Counted from the first letter of the stretch, positions 6,475 to 12,798 are shown. The stretch is DNA of 12,798 bases from Flavobacteriaceae bacterium UBA2540 (GCA_002340765.1 DDMS01000022.1:1-12798); one strand, 5' to 3'. Numbers and translations: made by a program. The notes: generated by a model not told the origin, from the sequence alone.

Positions 6475-6549
6475 AGAAACAAGAAAATAGAGTCAAAAAA
6501 GGGATAAAGAGTCTCTTTTCTTTCCTCTTTTTTCTATTATCTTTTAAAA
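6475..6549. repeat. Purine-rich / pyrimidine-rich imperfect inverted repeat
   Basis: The left half (to about 6511) is nearly all purines apart from T (AATAGAGAAACAAGAAAATAGAG, with two short variants); the right half (6512-6545) is CT-rich (CTCTTTTCTTTCCTC, TTCTATTATC). The halves are roughly complementary, meeting at AAAGAGTCTCTTT. It would fold into a long, mismatched, low-GC hairpin between gmk and nadD. Whether it ends transcription is not clear. Confidence 0.4.
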
Positions 6550-7134
6550 ATGAGTAAAATCGGTTTGTATTTTGGAACGTTCAATCCCATTCATGTGGGG
6601 CATTTGATTATTGCCAATCATTTGGTTGAATATACTGATTTAGAGGAAGTTTGGATGGTGGTTACGCCTCATAATCCTTTCAAAATAAAGAGTTCTTTGC
6701 TCGAAAATCATCATCGATTTGAACTAGTTTATAGAGCTACTGAACACTATCCAAAAATAAAACCATCAGATATTGAGTTTAAATTACCTCAGCCAAATTA
6801 TACGGTTTTTACATTGGCGCACATTTGTGAGAATTATCCAAATCACGAATTTTCTTTGATAATGGGCGAAGACAATTTGAACAGTTTTCACAAATGGAAA
6901 AACTATGAAACCATTTTGGAAAATCATCATATATATGTATATCCAAGAATTTCTGAAGAAAAACACTCACATCAATTTGAAAATCATCCAAAAATTCATC
7001 TAATTGATGCACCAATTGTTGAAATTTCTTCGACCATGATTCGAAATGGAATTAAACATAAAAAAAATGTAAAACCACTTTTATCCAATGAAGTTTGGGA
7101 ATATATTGATGAAATGAATTTTTATAAAAAGTGA
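6550..7134 (+). CDS. nadD: Nicotinate-nucleotide adenylyltransferase
   Basis: A 194-residue nucleotidyltransferase that joins nicotinate mononucleotide and ATP to make deamido-NAD in NAD biosynthesis. The family signature GTFNPIHVGH is at 9-18 (the HxGH active site), and the C-terminal ISSTMIR motif is at 159-165. The segment SLIMGEDNLNSFHKWKNYE (102-120) is characteristic of NadD. The start codon is at the signature-proximal Met, giving the usual N-terminus. It follows gmk by 75 bases and precedes the M23 gene, which appears to have its own promoter. Confidence 0.97.
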   Translation: MSKIGLYFGTFNPIHVGHLIIANHLVEYTDLEEVWMVVTPHNPFKIKSSLLENHHRFELVYRATEHYPKIKPSDIEFKLPQPNYTVFTLAHICENYPNHEFSLIMGEDNLNSFHKWKNYETILENHHIYVYPRISEEKHSHQFENHPKIHLIDAPIVEISSTMIRNGIKHKKNVKPLLSNEVWEYIDEMNFYKK

Positions 7135-7157
7135 TTTTTAACAAAACATTCCATTTT

Positions 7158-7186
7158 ACGAAAGACAAAATTTCAATTTGTTTCGT
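7158..7186 (+). other. Hairpin just upstream of the M23 promoter
   Basis: ACGAAA(GA)CAAA (7158-7169) pairs with TTTGTTTCGT (7177-7186) around a 7-base loop, giving 10 base pairs with a 2-base bulge. It lies 24 bases after the nadD stop and overlaps the place where a -33 element would sit. It could be a weak nadD terminator or an operator-like site; neither is proven. Confidence 0.35.
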
Positions 7187-7188
7187 TG

Positions 7189-7196
7189 TATATTTG
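7189..7196 (+). promoter_or_regulatory. Predicted promoter -7 box for the M23-GH3 pair
   Basis: TATATTTG is an exact TAnnTTTG match, 23 bases before the TTG start codon of the peptidase gene. This is the same spacing as in front of yicC. The -33 region overlaps the hairpin at 7158-7186 and shows no clear TTTG at the right distance. Confidence 0.5.
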
Positions 7197-7219
7197 TGTC
7201 ACTTTAAAGCATTTATTTT

Positions 7220-8086
7220 TTGAAAAATCAAAGCAACCAAAAAAGAAAACTCAAACAAAAACTCACTCACAAATACAGATTAGTGATTTTAAATGAAGAT
7301 ACTTATGAAGAACGTATTTCATTAAAACTATCAGTATTAAATGTATTTGTTGTAGGAGGTGTTTTTTCGTTTTTACTGATTTTTGTAACCACTTTTTTTA
7401 TAACTTTTACTCCAATAAGAGAATTTATTCCTGGTTATGGCTCTACAGAATTGAGAATAAAGGCAACCAAATTATCGTTACAAACAGATTCTTTGAAAAG
7501 AAAACTAGCTGTCATTGAAGACTATACAAGAGCTTTAAAACCCGTTTTATTAGGAACCATTAAAGCTGAAAATATTGATACAATGCAAAGAAGAATTGGA
7601 AAAACGCATTTGAACGAAAAATCATTATATGCCTCAAAAAAAGATTCTCTTTTTAGAGAAAAAATAGAAAGTGAAGATCGTTTTCCGATTATAAATAGTG
7701 AGAAATCAGTAGTGAAAATTGTGTTTTTTGCTCCTTTAAACGGAACTATTTCTCAAGATTTTGATCCAAAAATAAAGCATTTTGCGGTAGATATTGTCGC
7801 TAAAAAAAATACTCCTGTAAAAGCCACTGCTGATGGGACTGTAATTTTTTCAGGTTGGACAACCGAAACTGGAAACGTAATAATCATAAAACATGCAGAT
7901 GATTATATTTCCGTTTATAAACACAATGGAAATTTACTGAGAGGAGAAGGAGACTTTGTGAAATCAGGAGAAGTGATCGCAAGTGTTGGTTCAACTGGCG
8001 AATTCACCACAGGTCCACATTTACATTTCGAACTTTGGAGTGGTGGTTATGCTGTAAATCCTAGAAATTTGATTGACTTTAGATAA
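7220..8086 (+). CDS. M23-family peptidase, membrane-anchored (LytM domain)
   Basis: A 288-residue protein that likely cuts peptide cross-links in peptidoglycan or regulates an enzyme that does. A basic cytoplasmic N-terminus leads into one transmembrane segment (about 41-63), then a short coiled-coil-like stretch (about 78-105), then an M23 domain at about 172-288. The zinc site looks complete: His187 and Asp191 in HFAVD, His267 and His269 in HLHFE, with His235 (YKHN) as the catalytic-site histidine. The start is TTG: an in-frame stop lies at 7205-7207, no ATG precedes the membrane segment, and the KLTHKYRLVILNED region looks like the family N-terminus. Its stop overlaps the GH3 gene start by one base (TAATG). 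Confidence 0.92.
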   Translation: MKNQSNQKRKLKQKLTHKYRLVILNEDTYEERISLKLSVLNVFVVGGVFSFLLIFVTTFFITFTPIREFIPGYGSTELRIKATKLSLQTDSLKRKLAVIEDYTRALKPVLLGTIKAENIDTMQRRIGKTHLNEKSLYASKKDSLFREKIESEDRFPIINSEKSVVKIVFFAPLNGTISQDFDPKIKHFAVDIVAKKNTPVKATADGTVIFSGWTTETGNVIIIKHADDYISVYKHNGNLLRGEGDFVKSGEVIASVGSTGEFTTGPHLHFELWSGGYAVNPRNLIDFR

Positions 8087-9585
8087 TGAGCATCAAGTCA
8101 TTTTTAGCAATTCCGTTTGCGAAAATTATTAGAAAAAAAGCCTATAAATGGGCAAATAATCCTCTTGAAACTCAGGAAAAAGTACTCCAAAAGCTCGTAA
8201 AAACAGCAAAAAATACAGTTTTCGGAAAAGACCATGATTTTGAAAATATCAAAACCTATTCAGATTTTAAAAAGCGTGTTCAAGTTACTGATTATGAAGG
8301 ATTAAAACCCTATATAGACAGCATTTTTGCAGGAAAATCGGATGTTTTATGGCCAGGAAAACCATTGTATTTTGCAAAAACATCAGGTACAACCTCTGGC
8401 GCAAAATACATTCCGCTGACCAAAGAATCTATGCCAACTCATATTGAAGCTGCACGAAATGCATTGTTATTTTATATCGCAGAAAAAAATGACGCCAGTT
8501 TTGTAGATGGAAAAATGATTTTTTTACAAGGAAGCCCTATTTTGCAAGAAAAAAATGGCCTAAAATTGGGAAGATTAAGTGGCATTGTGGCGCATTTTGT
8601 ACCAAAATATTTACAAAAAAATAGATTGCCAAGTTGGGAAATAAATTGCATTGAAGATTGGGAAACCAAAGTAAATGCCATTGTAGAAGAAACAGTTCAA
8701 GAAGACATGAGAGTGATTAGCGGAATTCCTTCTTGGGTGCAAATGTATTTTGAAAAGTTGGTTGAAAAAACCAAAAAACCAATTGCTGAAATTTTCCCAA
8801 ACTTTCATTTTTTCATTTATGGAGGTGTCAATTTTGAACCTTATAAAAATAAATTTGAATCTTTAATAGGAAAAAAAGTGGATTACATTGAGTTGTATCC
8901 TGCTTCTGAAGGGTTTATTGCATACCAAGATTCTCAAGCAGAAAAAGGAATGTTGCTGCAACTCAACTCAGGAATTTTTTATGAATTTATTCCTGCAAGT
9001 GAATTTTTTGATGAAAATCCAACTCGAATTTCTTTGAAGGATGTGAAAATGGGTGAAAATTATGTGCTTATTTTGAACACTTCAGCGGGACTTTGGGGCT
9101 ATAATATTGGTGATACTGTTGAGTTTACTTCTTTAAACCCTTATAGAATCAAAGTTACAGGTCGTATCAAACATTTTATTTCTGCTTTTGGTGAACATGT
9201 GATTGGAAAAGAAGTTGAAAAAGCATTGAATGATGCCATTTCAGGTACAAAAATTACCATTAGTGAATTTACAGTAGCTCCTCAAGTAAATCCAAAAAGT
9301 GGATTGCCTTATCATGAGTGGTTTATTGAGTTTGAAAACGAACCAGAAGATTTAGAAGCGTTTGCGTCAAAAATTAATGCTTCTATGCAAGCACAAAACA
9401 TTTATTATTTTGATCTGATTGAAGGAAAAGTCCTACGTTCATTAGTCATCAGAAAAGTTAAAAAAGGAGGATTTCATGAATATATGAAATCGATTGGTAA
9501 ATTTGGTGGGCAAAATAAAATTCCACAATTGGCTGATCATCGAAAAATTGCAGAAGTATTAGAATACTTTTTGGTTGAGGAATAA
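8086..9585 (+). CDS. GH3-family adenylate-forming protein (acyl-amido synthetase-like)
   Basis: A 499-residue member of the GH3 family, named after plant auxin-responsive proteins that adenylate a carboxylic acid and join it to an amino acid. The nucleotide-binding motif TSGTTSGAKYIPLT is at 99-112, the acidic YPASEG motif at 271-276, and GLWGYNIGDTVEF (335-347) and VTGRIKHFISAFGEHV (357-372) match the family's later motifs. Length is close to the family norm but shorter than most plant enzymes. All expected adenylation motifs are present, so it is probably active, but the acid and the amine substrates are unknown. It is translationally coupled to the M23 gene by a TAATG overlap, which suggests, but does not prove, an envelope-related role. 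Confidence 0.88.
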   Translation: MSIKSFLAIPFAKIIRKKAYKWANNPLETQEKVLQKLVKTAKNTVFGKDHDFENIKTYSDFKKRVQVTDYEGLKPYIDSIFAGKSDVLWPGKPLYFAKTSGTTSGAKYIPLTKESMPTHIEAARNALLFYIAEKNDASFVDGKMIFLQGSPILQEKNGLKLGRLSGIVAHFVPKYLQKNRLPSWEINCIEDWETKVNAIVEETVQEDMRVISGIPSWVQMYFEKLVEKTKKPIAEIFPNFHFFIYGGVNFEPYKNKFESLIGKKVDYIELYPASEGFIAYQDSQAEKGMLLQLNSGIFYEFIPASEFFDENPTRISLKDVKMGENYVLILNTSAGLWGYNIGDTVEFTSLNPYRIKVTGRIKHFISAFGEHVIGKEVEKALNDAISGTKITISEFTVAPQVNPKSGLPYHEWFIEFENEPEDLEAFASKINASMQAQNIYYFDLIEGKVLRSLVIRKVKKGGFHEYMKSIGKFGGQNKIPQLADHRKIAEVLEYFLVEE

Positions 9586-9729
9586 TTCTAAAAAAAAGAC
9601 ATTTAATTTGTAGAGTAAGAATTAGTAAAAACCTACGTGAATGATTACTTTTACCACTTGAATTTGAACCAAAAACATTAAAATTTCTCAATAATTTTCT
9701 GATTTTTCATTCATTAAAAATTTATTATT

Positions 9730-9737
9730 TAGATTTA
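9730..9737 (+). promoter_or_regulatory. Possible -7 box for the queD-type gene
   Basis: TAGATTTA is one base off TAnnTTTG and lies 13 bases before the start codon at 9751. The rest of the 165-base gap after the GH3 gene is AT-rich, and I see no terminator or other element in it. Confidence 0.25.
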
Positions 9738-9750
9738 TAAAATATTAAAA

Positions 9751-10200
9751 ATGAGCACAATAAGAATCACAAAACTTTTTCATTTTGAAACAGGACACGC
9801 CTTATATGGTTATGACGGAAAATGTAAAAATGTTCATGGACATAGTTATAAATTGGCAGTAACTGTTTCTGGAAAACCAATTTCAGATACTAACAATGTA
9901 AAATTAGGAATGGTGATTGATTTCGGTGATTTAAAAAAAATTATCAATGAAGAAATTGTTGATGTATTTGATCATGCAACCGTTTTTAATAAAAACACAC
10001 CTCATGTAGAATTGGCGAATGAATTAATAAAAAGAGGACATCATGTTTTATTAGTTGATTATCAACCAACTAGCGAAATGATGGTCATTGATTTTGCTGA
10101 AAAAATAAAAAATAGATTGCCTTCAACTATTCACTTATTTTCCATAAAACTACAAGAAACAGAAACTAGTTTTGCAGAATGGTTTGCGAGTGAGAATTAG
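9751..10200 (+). CDS. queD: 6-carboxytetrahydropterin synthase (QueD/PTPS family)
   Basis: A 149-residue protein of the 6-pyruvoyltetrahydropterin synthase fold, likely acting in the queuosine (7-deazaguanine) pathway on 7,8-dihydroneopterin triphosphate. The zinc ligands are His16 (FETGHAL), His29 and His31 (CKNVHGHSY). The catalytic cysteine is Cys25 in CxxxHGH, Asp74-His75 (FDHATVFN) supply the other catalytic pair, and Glu136 is in KLQETETS. The motif PTSEMM (106-111) stands where many QueD proteins have PTAEN. The presence of Cys25 argues against PTPS-III-type proteins. No other queuosine gene is nearby, so the pathway is inferred from family only. It converges on pth with two bases between the stops. 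Confidence 0.88.
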   Translation: MSTIRITKLFHFETGHALYGYDGKCKNVHGHSYKLAVTVSGKPISDTNNVKLGMVIDFGDLKKIINEEIVDVFDHATVFNKNTPHVELANELIKRGHHVLLVDYQPTSEMMVIDFAEKIKNRLPSTIHLFSIKLQETETSFAEWFASEN

Positions 10201-10202
10201 AA

Positions 10203-10832
10203 TTATTTCCCATTAAAAACATTCATGGTATTGCCTAAACCATCTGTAGCAAAACTTAGTACAGCATTTGCGGCAAGAGGAAGTCGTTCAATGAGTTGAC
10301 TCATTTCTTCTTTACTCCATTCACCCAACACAAAATCGGCTTGTCTTCCTTTTGGGAAATTAGCGCCCACTCCAAATCGAAAACGCGCATATTGATCAGT
10401 ATTTAATTTTTCTTGAATGTCTTTTAAGCCATTGTGACCTCCTGCAGATCCTTTTGCTTTAACTCTAATTGAGCCAAAATCGATGTTTACATCATCTGTG
10501 ACTACCAAAATATTTTCTATTGGAATATTCTCTTGTTGCATCCAATATTTCACTGCTTTTCCGCTTAAATTCATGAAAGTATTAGGTTTTAAAAGCACAA
10601 AAGTTTTTCCTTTGAAATTAAAAGTGGCCACATCTCCCAATTTTTCAGCAACAAAAGAAACTTTTTGCGCTGATGCACCCTCATCTAAAATTTTGAAACC
10701 TATGTTATGCCGCGTATTTTCATATTTAGGACCAATATTTCCCAAACCAATTATCAAAAATTTTTTCATCAATTCTTCTTTACCTTTTTTTCTAGGAAAT
10801 AAATAATTAAACCAACTATTTCGAAAATTCAT
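10203..10832 (-). CDS. pth: Peptidyl-tRNA hydrolase
   Basis: A cytosolic esterase that releases peptides from peptidyl-tRNA after premature dissociation. The core starts MKKFLIIGLGNIGPKYENTR, followed by the catalytic His of TRHNIGF. KPNTFMNLSGKAVKYW, the TDDVN segment and GSAGGHNGLKDI are the remaining family motifs. The frame is open back to an ATG at 10877, but that codon lies inside the rplY terminator hairpin, so it is rejected. The start chosen here (10832, 209 residues) adds a basic 21-residue extension, MNFRNSWFNYLFPRKKGKEE plus Leu, before the classic start at 10769 (188 residues, near the E. coli length). A -7 box at 10837-10844 would place the transcript start almost at 10832, which favours 10769. 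The choice between the two is uncertain; gene identity is firm. Confidence 0.93.
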   Translation of the reverse strand: MNFRNSWFNYLFPRKKGKEELMKKFLIIGLGNIGPKYENTRHNIGFKILDEGASAQKVSFVAEKLGDVATFNFKGKTFVLLKPNTFMNLSGKAVKYWMQQENIPIENILVVTDDVNIDFGSIRVKAKGSAGGHNGLKDIQEKLNTDQYARFRFGVGANFPKGRQADFVLGEWSKEEMSQLIERLPLAANAVLSFATDGLGNTMNVFNGK

Positions 10833-10836
10833 TTTA

Positions 10837-10844
10837 CAAAAATA
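10837..10844 (-). promoter_or_regulatory. Predicted pth promoter -7 box
   Basis: On the minus strand, TATTTTTG matches TAnnTTTG exactly, directly after the T-tract of the rplY terminator. It lies only 4 bases before the ATG at 10832, but about 67 before the ATG at 10769. Confidence 0.45.
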
Positions 10845-10846
10845 GC

Positions 10847-10884
10847 AAAATAAAAAAAGCGTTGCATAAGAATGCAACGCTTTT
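10847..10884 (-). terminator. Rho-independent terminator of the prs-rplY operon
   Basis: AAAAGCGTTGCAT (10855-10867) and ATGCAACGCTTTT (10872-10884) are perfect complements with a 4-base loop. Read on the minus strand, the 13-pair stem is followed by TTTTTTTATTTT. It begins 20 bases after the rplY stop codon and is by far the strongest hairpin in the window apart from the tRNA-Leu terminator. Confidence 0.92.
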
Positions 10885-10904
10885 AAAACATCTTTATTTG
10901 ATGA

Positions 10905-11480
10905 TTATTTTTTCCCTTCAGCAACTGCTTTAGAGGCATTACGCGACATTCTTACTTGCGCAACAACAGTGTTGTCTGGATGTAAAATCGTGTATTTCTC
11001 ATTTTTTAAAGCTGTGATATACAATTTATTACCTATTTCTAGCTCAGTTATATCTGCTTCAATAAAATCAGGCAAATTGGCAGGGAGCGCTTTTACTTTC
11101 GCTTTGCGAACGTTGTGACGCAATGCACCACCAATAGCAACACCTTTTGATTTTCCAATCAAATTCACTGGTATATTCATTGTGATTTCTTTGTTTTCGA
11201 ACAATTGATAAAAATCAACATGAGTTATACTGTCAGAAACTGGGTGAAACTGAATGTCTTGCAAAATTGCAGGAATTACATTTCCATCAATATCAATACT
11301 TGCAGTATAAACATTTGGAGTGTAAACCAAGCCTTTGAAGGCTTTTTCCTCTGCTGAAAAGTGTAGTGGTTGTTCTCCTCCGTAGATAACGCAAGGAACC
11401 ATTCCAGCATTACGTAAGGCTTTAGACGCTGTCTTGCCCACGCTTTCTCTTTTTGATCCTTTAATTGTAATTGATTTCAT
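10905..11480 (-). CDS. rplY: 50S ribosomal protein L25/general stress protein Ctc
   Basis: A 191-residue protein of the long (TL5/CTC) form of ribosomal protein L25, which binds 5S rRNA on the large subunit. The N-terminal L25 domain (about 1-90) carries the family features KRESVGKTASKALRNAGMVP (10-29) and VIYGGEQP, then DIQFHPVSDSITHVDFYQL. The C-terminal beta-rich TL5 domain (about 95-180) includes IPVNLIGKSKGVAIGGALRH. The tail ends in a short basic and alanine-rich stretch. It follows prs by 62 bases on the same strand, a gene pair often seen in Bacteroidota and other bacteria, and ends in a strong terminator. Confidence 0.96.
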   Translation of the reverse strand: MKSITIKGSKRESVGKTASKALRNAGMVPCVIYGGEQPLHFSAEEKAFKGLVYTPNVYTASIDIDGNVIPAILQDIQFHPVSDSITHVDFYQLFENKEITMNIPVNLIGKSKGVAIGGALRHNVRKAKVKALPANLPDFIEADITELEIGNKLYITALKNEKYTILHPDNTVVAQVRMSRNASKAVAEGKK

Positions 11481-11542
11481 TACTTTTTGTTTAAATTAAT
11501 TTTTTCATTTTTATTTTCTTCTCCGAAAATTTCAAATGAAGG

Positions 11543-12484
11543 TTACATTAAAAATTGCCCACTTATTGAGGTATTATCTTGCACTTTGTGCATAACATCC
11601 GCGAATAAGGGGGCGCAAGATACAACTTTTATTTTAGAAATATTCTTTTTCAATGGAATTGTATCAGAAACAATCAATTCTGTCAAAGCAGAATTTTCAA
11701 TTTTTTCATATGCGTTCCCAGAAAGCAATGCATGTGTACAAACAGCTCTAACACTTTTTGCTCCTCTTTCCATCATTAAATTCGCAGCATGTGCCAATGT
11801 TCCTCCTGTATCAATCATATCGTCAACCAAAATCACATTTTTCCCTTCAACCTCACCAATCAATTCCATGTGTCCAATAACATTAGCGACTTTTCTTTGT
11901 TTGTAACAAATAACCACATCAGAAAGTAAATGATTAGAGTAAGCATAGGCTCTTTTAGATCCTCCCATGTCAGGAGAAGCTATGGTTAAGTTTTCTAAAT
12001 TTAAGCTTTTTATATAGGGCAAAAATATGGTGGATGCATACAAATGATCCACAGGTTTTTCAAAAAATCCTTGAATTTGATCTGCATGTAAATCCATGGT
12101 CATAATTCTAGTTGCGCCTGCAACTTGCAATAAATTTGCAACTAATTTCGCACCAATTGCAACCCTTGGTTTGTCTTTTCGATCTTGTCTTGCCCAACCA
12201 AAATAAGGCATAACAGCAGTAATGTGTCTTGCTGATGCTCTTTTTGCAGCGTCTAACATTAATAACATTTCCATCAAATTATCTGAATTTGGAAAAGTAG
12301 AACCGATGATAAATACTCTTCTTCCTCGAACAGATTCCTCAAATGCTGGTTGAAATTCGCCGTCACTAAAATAAGTAGTAATGACATTTCCTAGTGTTGT
12401 GTTGTATTCTTTGGCGATTTTTTCGGCCAAATCCATACTTTGCCTGCAAGCAAATAATTTTGGAGCAAGTTGATTTGTAGACAT
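11543..12484 (-). CDS. prs: Ribose-phosphate pyrophosphokinase (PRPP synthetase)
   Basis: A 313-residue cytosolic enzyme that makes PRPP from ribose 5-phosphate and ATP, feeding purine, pyrimidine, NAD, His and Trp synthesis. Conserved segments are YFGWARQDRK (94-103) for ATP binding, TMDLHADQIQGFF (129-141) with His133, SPDMGGSKRA (170-179), and the PRPP loop VILVDDMIDTGGTL (217-230). Length is typical of class I enzymes. It is the first gene of a two-gene operon with rplY. A promoter-like pair lies just upstream at 12493-12523. Confidence 0.97.
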   Translation of the reverse strand: MSTNQLAPKLFACRQSMDLAEKIAKEYNTTLGNVITTYFSDGEFQPAFEESVRGRRVFIIGSTFPNSDNLMEMLLMLDAAKRASARHITAVMPYFGWARQDRKDKPRVAIGAKLVANLLQVAGATRIMTMDLHADQIQGFFEKPVDHLYASTIFLPYIKSLNLENLTIASPDMGGSKRAYAYSNHLLSDVVICYKQRKVANVIGHMELIGEVEGKNVILVDDMIDTGGTLAHAANLMMERGAKSVRAVCTHALLSGNAYEKIENSALTELIVSDTIPLKKNISKIKVVSCAPLFADVMHKVQDNTSISGQFLM

Positions 12485-12492
12485 TTAGAGAG

Positions 12493-12523
12493 TATTTATA
12501 GTGTGTATCTGAAAGTTAACAAA
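12493..12523 (-). promoter_or_regulatory. Possible prs promoter
   Basis: On the minus strand, TTTG (12523-12520) is followed after exactly 19 bases by TATAAATA (12500-12493). The -33 element and spacing fit the Bacteroidota consensus, but the -7 box matches TAnnTTTG only in its TA, so this is weak. It would leave a very short leader. Confidence 0.3.
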
Positions 12524-12584
12524 AGTAACTATTATTATTATTCTATGAAATTTATTTTTTCATTTTAAATTCTAAAATATTTAC

Positions 12585-12592
12585 TAAATTTG
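12585..12592 (+). promoter_or_regulatory. Predicted tRNA-Leu promoter -7 box
   Basis: TAAATTTG matches TAnnTTTG exactly and ends 15 bases before the first base of the tRNA. A T-rich stretch lies where the -33 element would be. A short ATT trinucleotide run (12531-12542) lies further upstream. Confidence 0.5.
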
Positions 12593-12607
12593 CAAACTCA
12601 ATTAAAT

Positions 12608-12689
12608 GCTCAAGTGGCGGAATTGGTAGACGCGCTGGATTCAAAATCCAGTATTTTCGGATGTGTGGGTTCGATTCCCACCTTGAGTA
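12608..12689 (+). tRNA. tRNA-Leu (anticodon CAA)
   Basis: An 82-base class II tRNA read directly from the cloverleaf. The acceptor arm is GCTCAAG with CTTGAGT (12682-12688; the first pair is G-T), with discriminator A at 12689. The anticodon stem is CTGGA/TCCAG around the loop TTCAAAA, so the anticodon is CAA at 12642-12644 and it decodes UUG. A 13-base variable arm (12652-12664) fits leucine. The T arm is GTGGG-TTCGATT-CCCAC (12665-12681). The 3' CCA is not encoded, as is usual in many Bacteroidota. Confidence 0.96.
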
Positions 12690-12694
12690 CAAAT

Positions 12695-12735
12695 AAAAAC
12701 CTCAACTAACTGATTATAAGTTACTTGGGGTTTTT
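12695..12735 (+). terminator. Rho-independent terminator of tRNA-Leu
   Basis: AAAAACCTCAACTAAC (12695-12710) pairs with GTTACTTGGGGTTTTT (12720-12735) with one T-G pair and one C-C mismatch, around a 9-base loop. The descending arm runs into TTTTTT. It begins 5 bases after the tRNA. Confidence 0.85.
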
Positions 12736-12775
12736 TATTAGTGTATTTGTACGGTTATTGTACGGTAAGTTACTT
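12717..12775. repeat. Nested direct repeats beyond tRNA-Leu
   Basis: TAAGTTACTT occurs exactly at 12717-12726 and 12766-12775. Between the copies, TTGTACGGT occurs exactly at 12747-12755 and 12758-12766, 11 bases apart, one helical turn. The arrangement looks like protein-binding sites next to a tRNA gene; an integrase arm-site role is only a suggestion. Confidence 0.55.
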
Positions 12776-12798
12776 TTAGCTTCAAAAAAACGCCAAAA

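Noticed and set aside
9555..9572. AGTATTAGAATACT followed by five T, like a small terminator
   Set aside because: It has a 5-pair AT-rich stem inside the end of the GH3 coding sequence and is too weak to call.
10833..10877. N-terminal extension of Pth starting at 10877
   Set aside because: These codons form half of a perfect 13-pair terminator hairpin for rplY, so the protein-like reading is a by-product of that structure.
11487..11906. 139-codon plus-strand frame opposite prs
   Set aside because: It is antisense to a clear PRPP synthetase gene, has no recognisable motif, and is best explained as a shadow frame.
12531..12542. Four ATT trinucleotides as a possible phase-variable repeat
   Set aside because: Four copies are expected often in such AT-rich DNA, and the run sits far upstream of both the tRNA and prs with no sign of promoter spacing control.
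12721..12798. Open frame on the minus strand running in from the right edge and ending in TAA, about 25 codons
   Set aside because: It is short, overlaps the tRNA-Leu terminator and the direct repeats, and has no recognisable motif; too little is visible to call a gene end.
1..12798. Search for a defence system, CRISPR array, insertion sequence or biosynthetic cluster
   Set aside because: Every gene of substance belongs to a core or conserved flavobacterial family; no regularly spaced repeats, transposase, terminal inverted repeats or toxin-antitoxin pair were seen.

Overview
The window looks like ordinary core chromosome from a member of the Flavobacteriaceae (Bacteroidota), possibly a marine genus such as Polaribacter or Tenacibaculum; the genus is a guess. 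The evidence is very AT-rich DNA, promoters of the Bacteroidota type (-7 motif TAnnTTTG) in front of most transcription units, no obvious Shine-Dalgarno sequences, and flavobacterial gene sets such as the DUF6341 / DUF6427-like membrane proteins beside upp and a GH3-family protein beside an M23 peptidase. No CRISPR array, prophage, toxin-antitoxin pair or defence island is visible, and no gene is clearly foreign.

Layout. 1-1424 (minus): mrp (Mrp/ApbC P-loop ATPase) overlapping a NifU/NfuA C-terminal-domain gene, an iron-sulfur cluster pair. 1555-3156 (minus): a tight four-gene operon of small membrane protein, trmB, a gamma-glutamylcyclotransferase-like gene and an alkyltransferase-like (ATL) gene. 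3198-4127 (plus): a roughly 10-segment membrane protein divergent from that operon. 4122-4775 (minus): upp, overlapping it tail to tail. 4922-9585 (plus): yicC, gmk, nadD, an M23 peptidase and a GH3-family protein. 9751-10200 (plus): queD-type gene. 10203-10832 (minus): pth. 10905-12484 (minus): prs and rplY, ending in a strong terminator. 12608-12689 (plus): tRNA-Leu(CAA) with its own promoter and terminator.

Functional themes are nucleotide and cofactor supply (prs makes PRPP, upp uses it; gmk; nadD; queD), translation (pth, L25, trmB, tRNA-Leu), RNA turnover (YicC), Fe-S assembly (Mrp, NifU domain), DNA damage recognition (ATL) and the cell envelope (M23).

I found no convincing new multi-gene system. 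The points most worth a second look are small: an inverted pair of REP-like palindromes between yicC and gmk; degenerate GCT/AGC repeats on both sides of the mrp-nifU operon; an Mrp protein without the usual CxxC; an ATL with Ala in place of the methyl-acceptor Cys; and helically phased direct repeats just beyond tRNA-Leu at the right edge that may mark an integration site.
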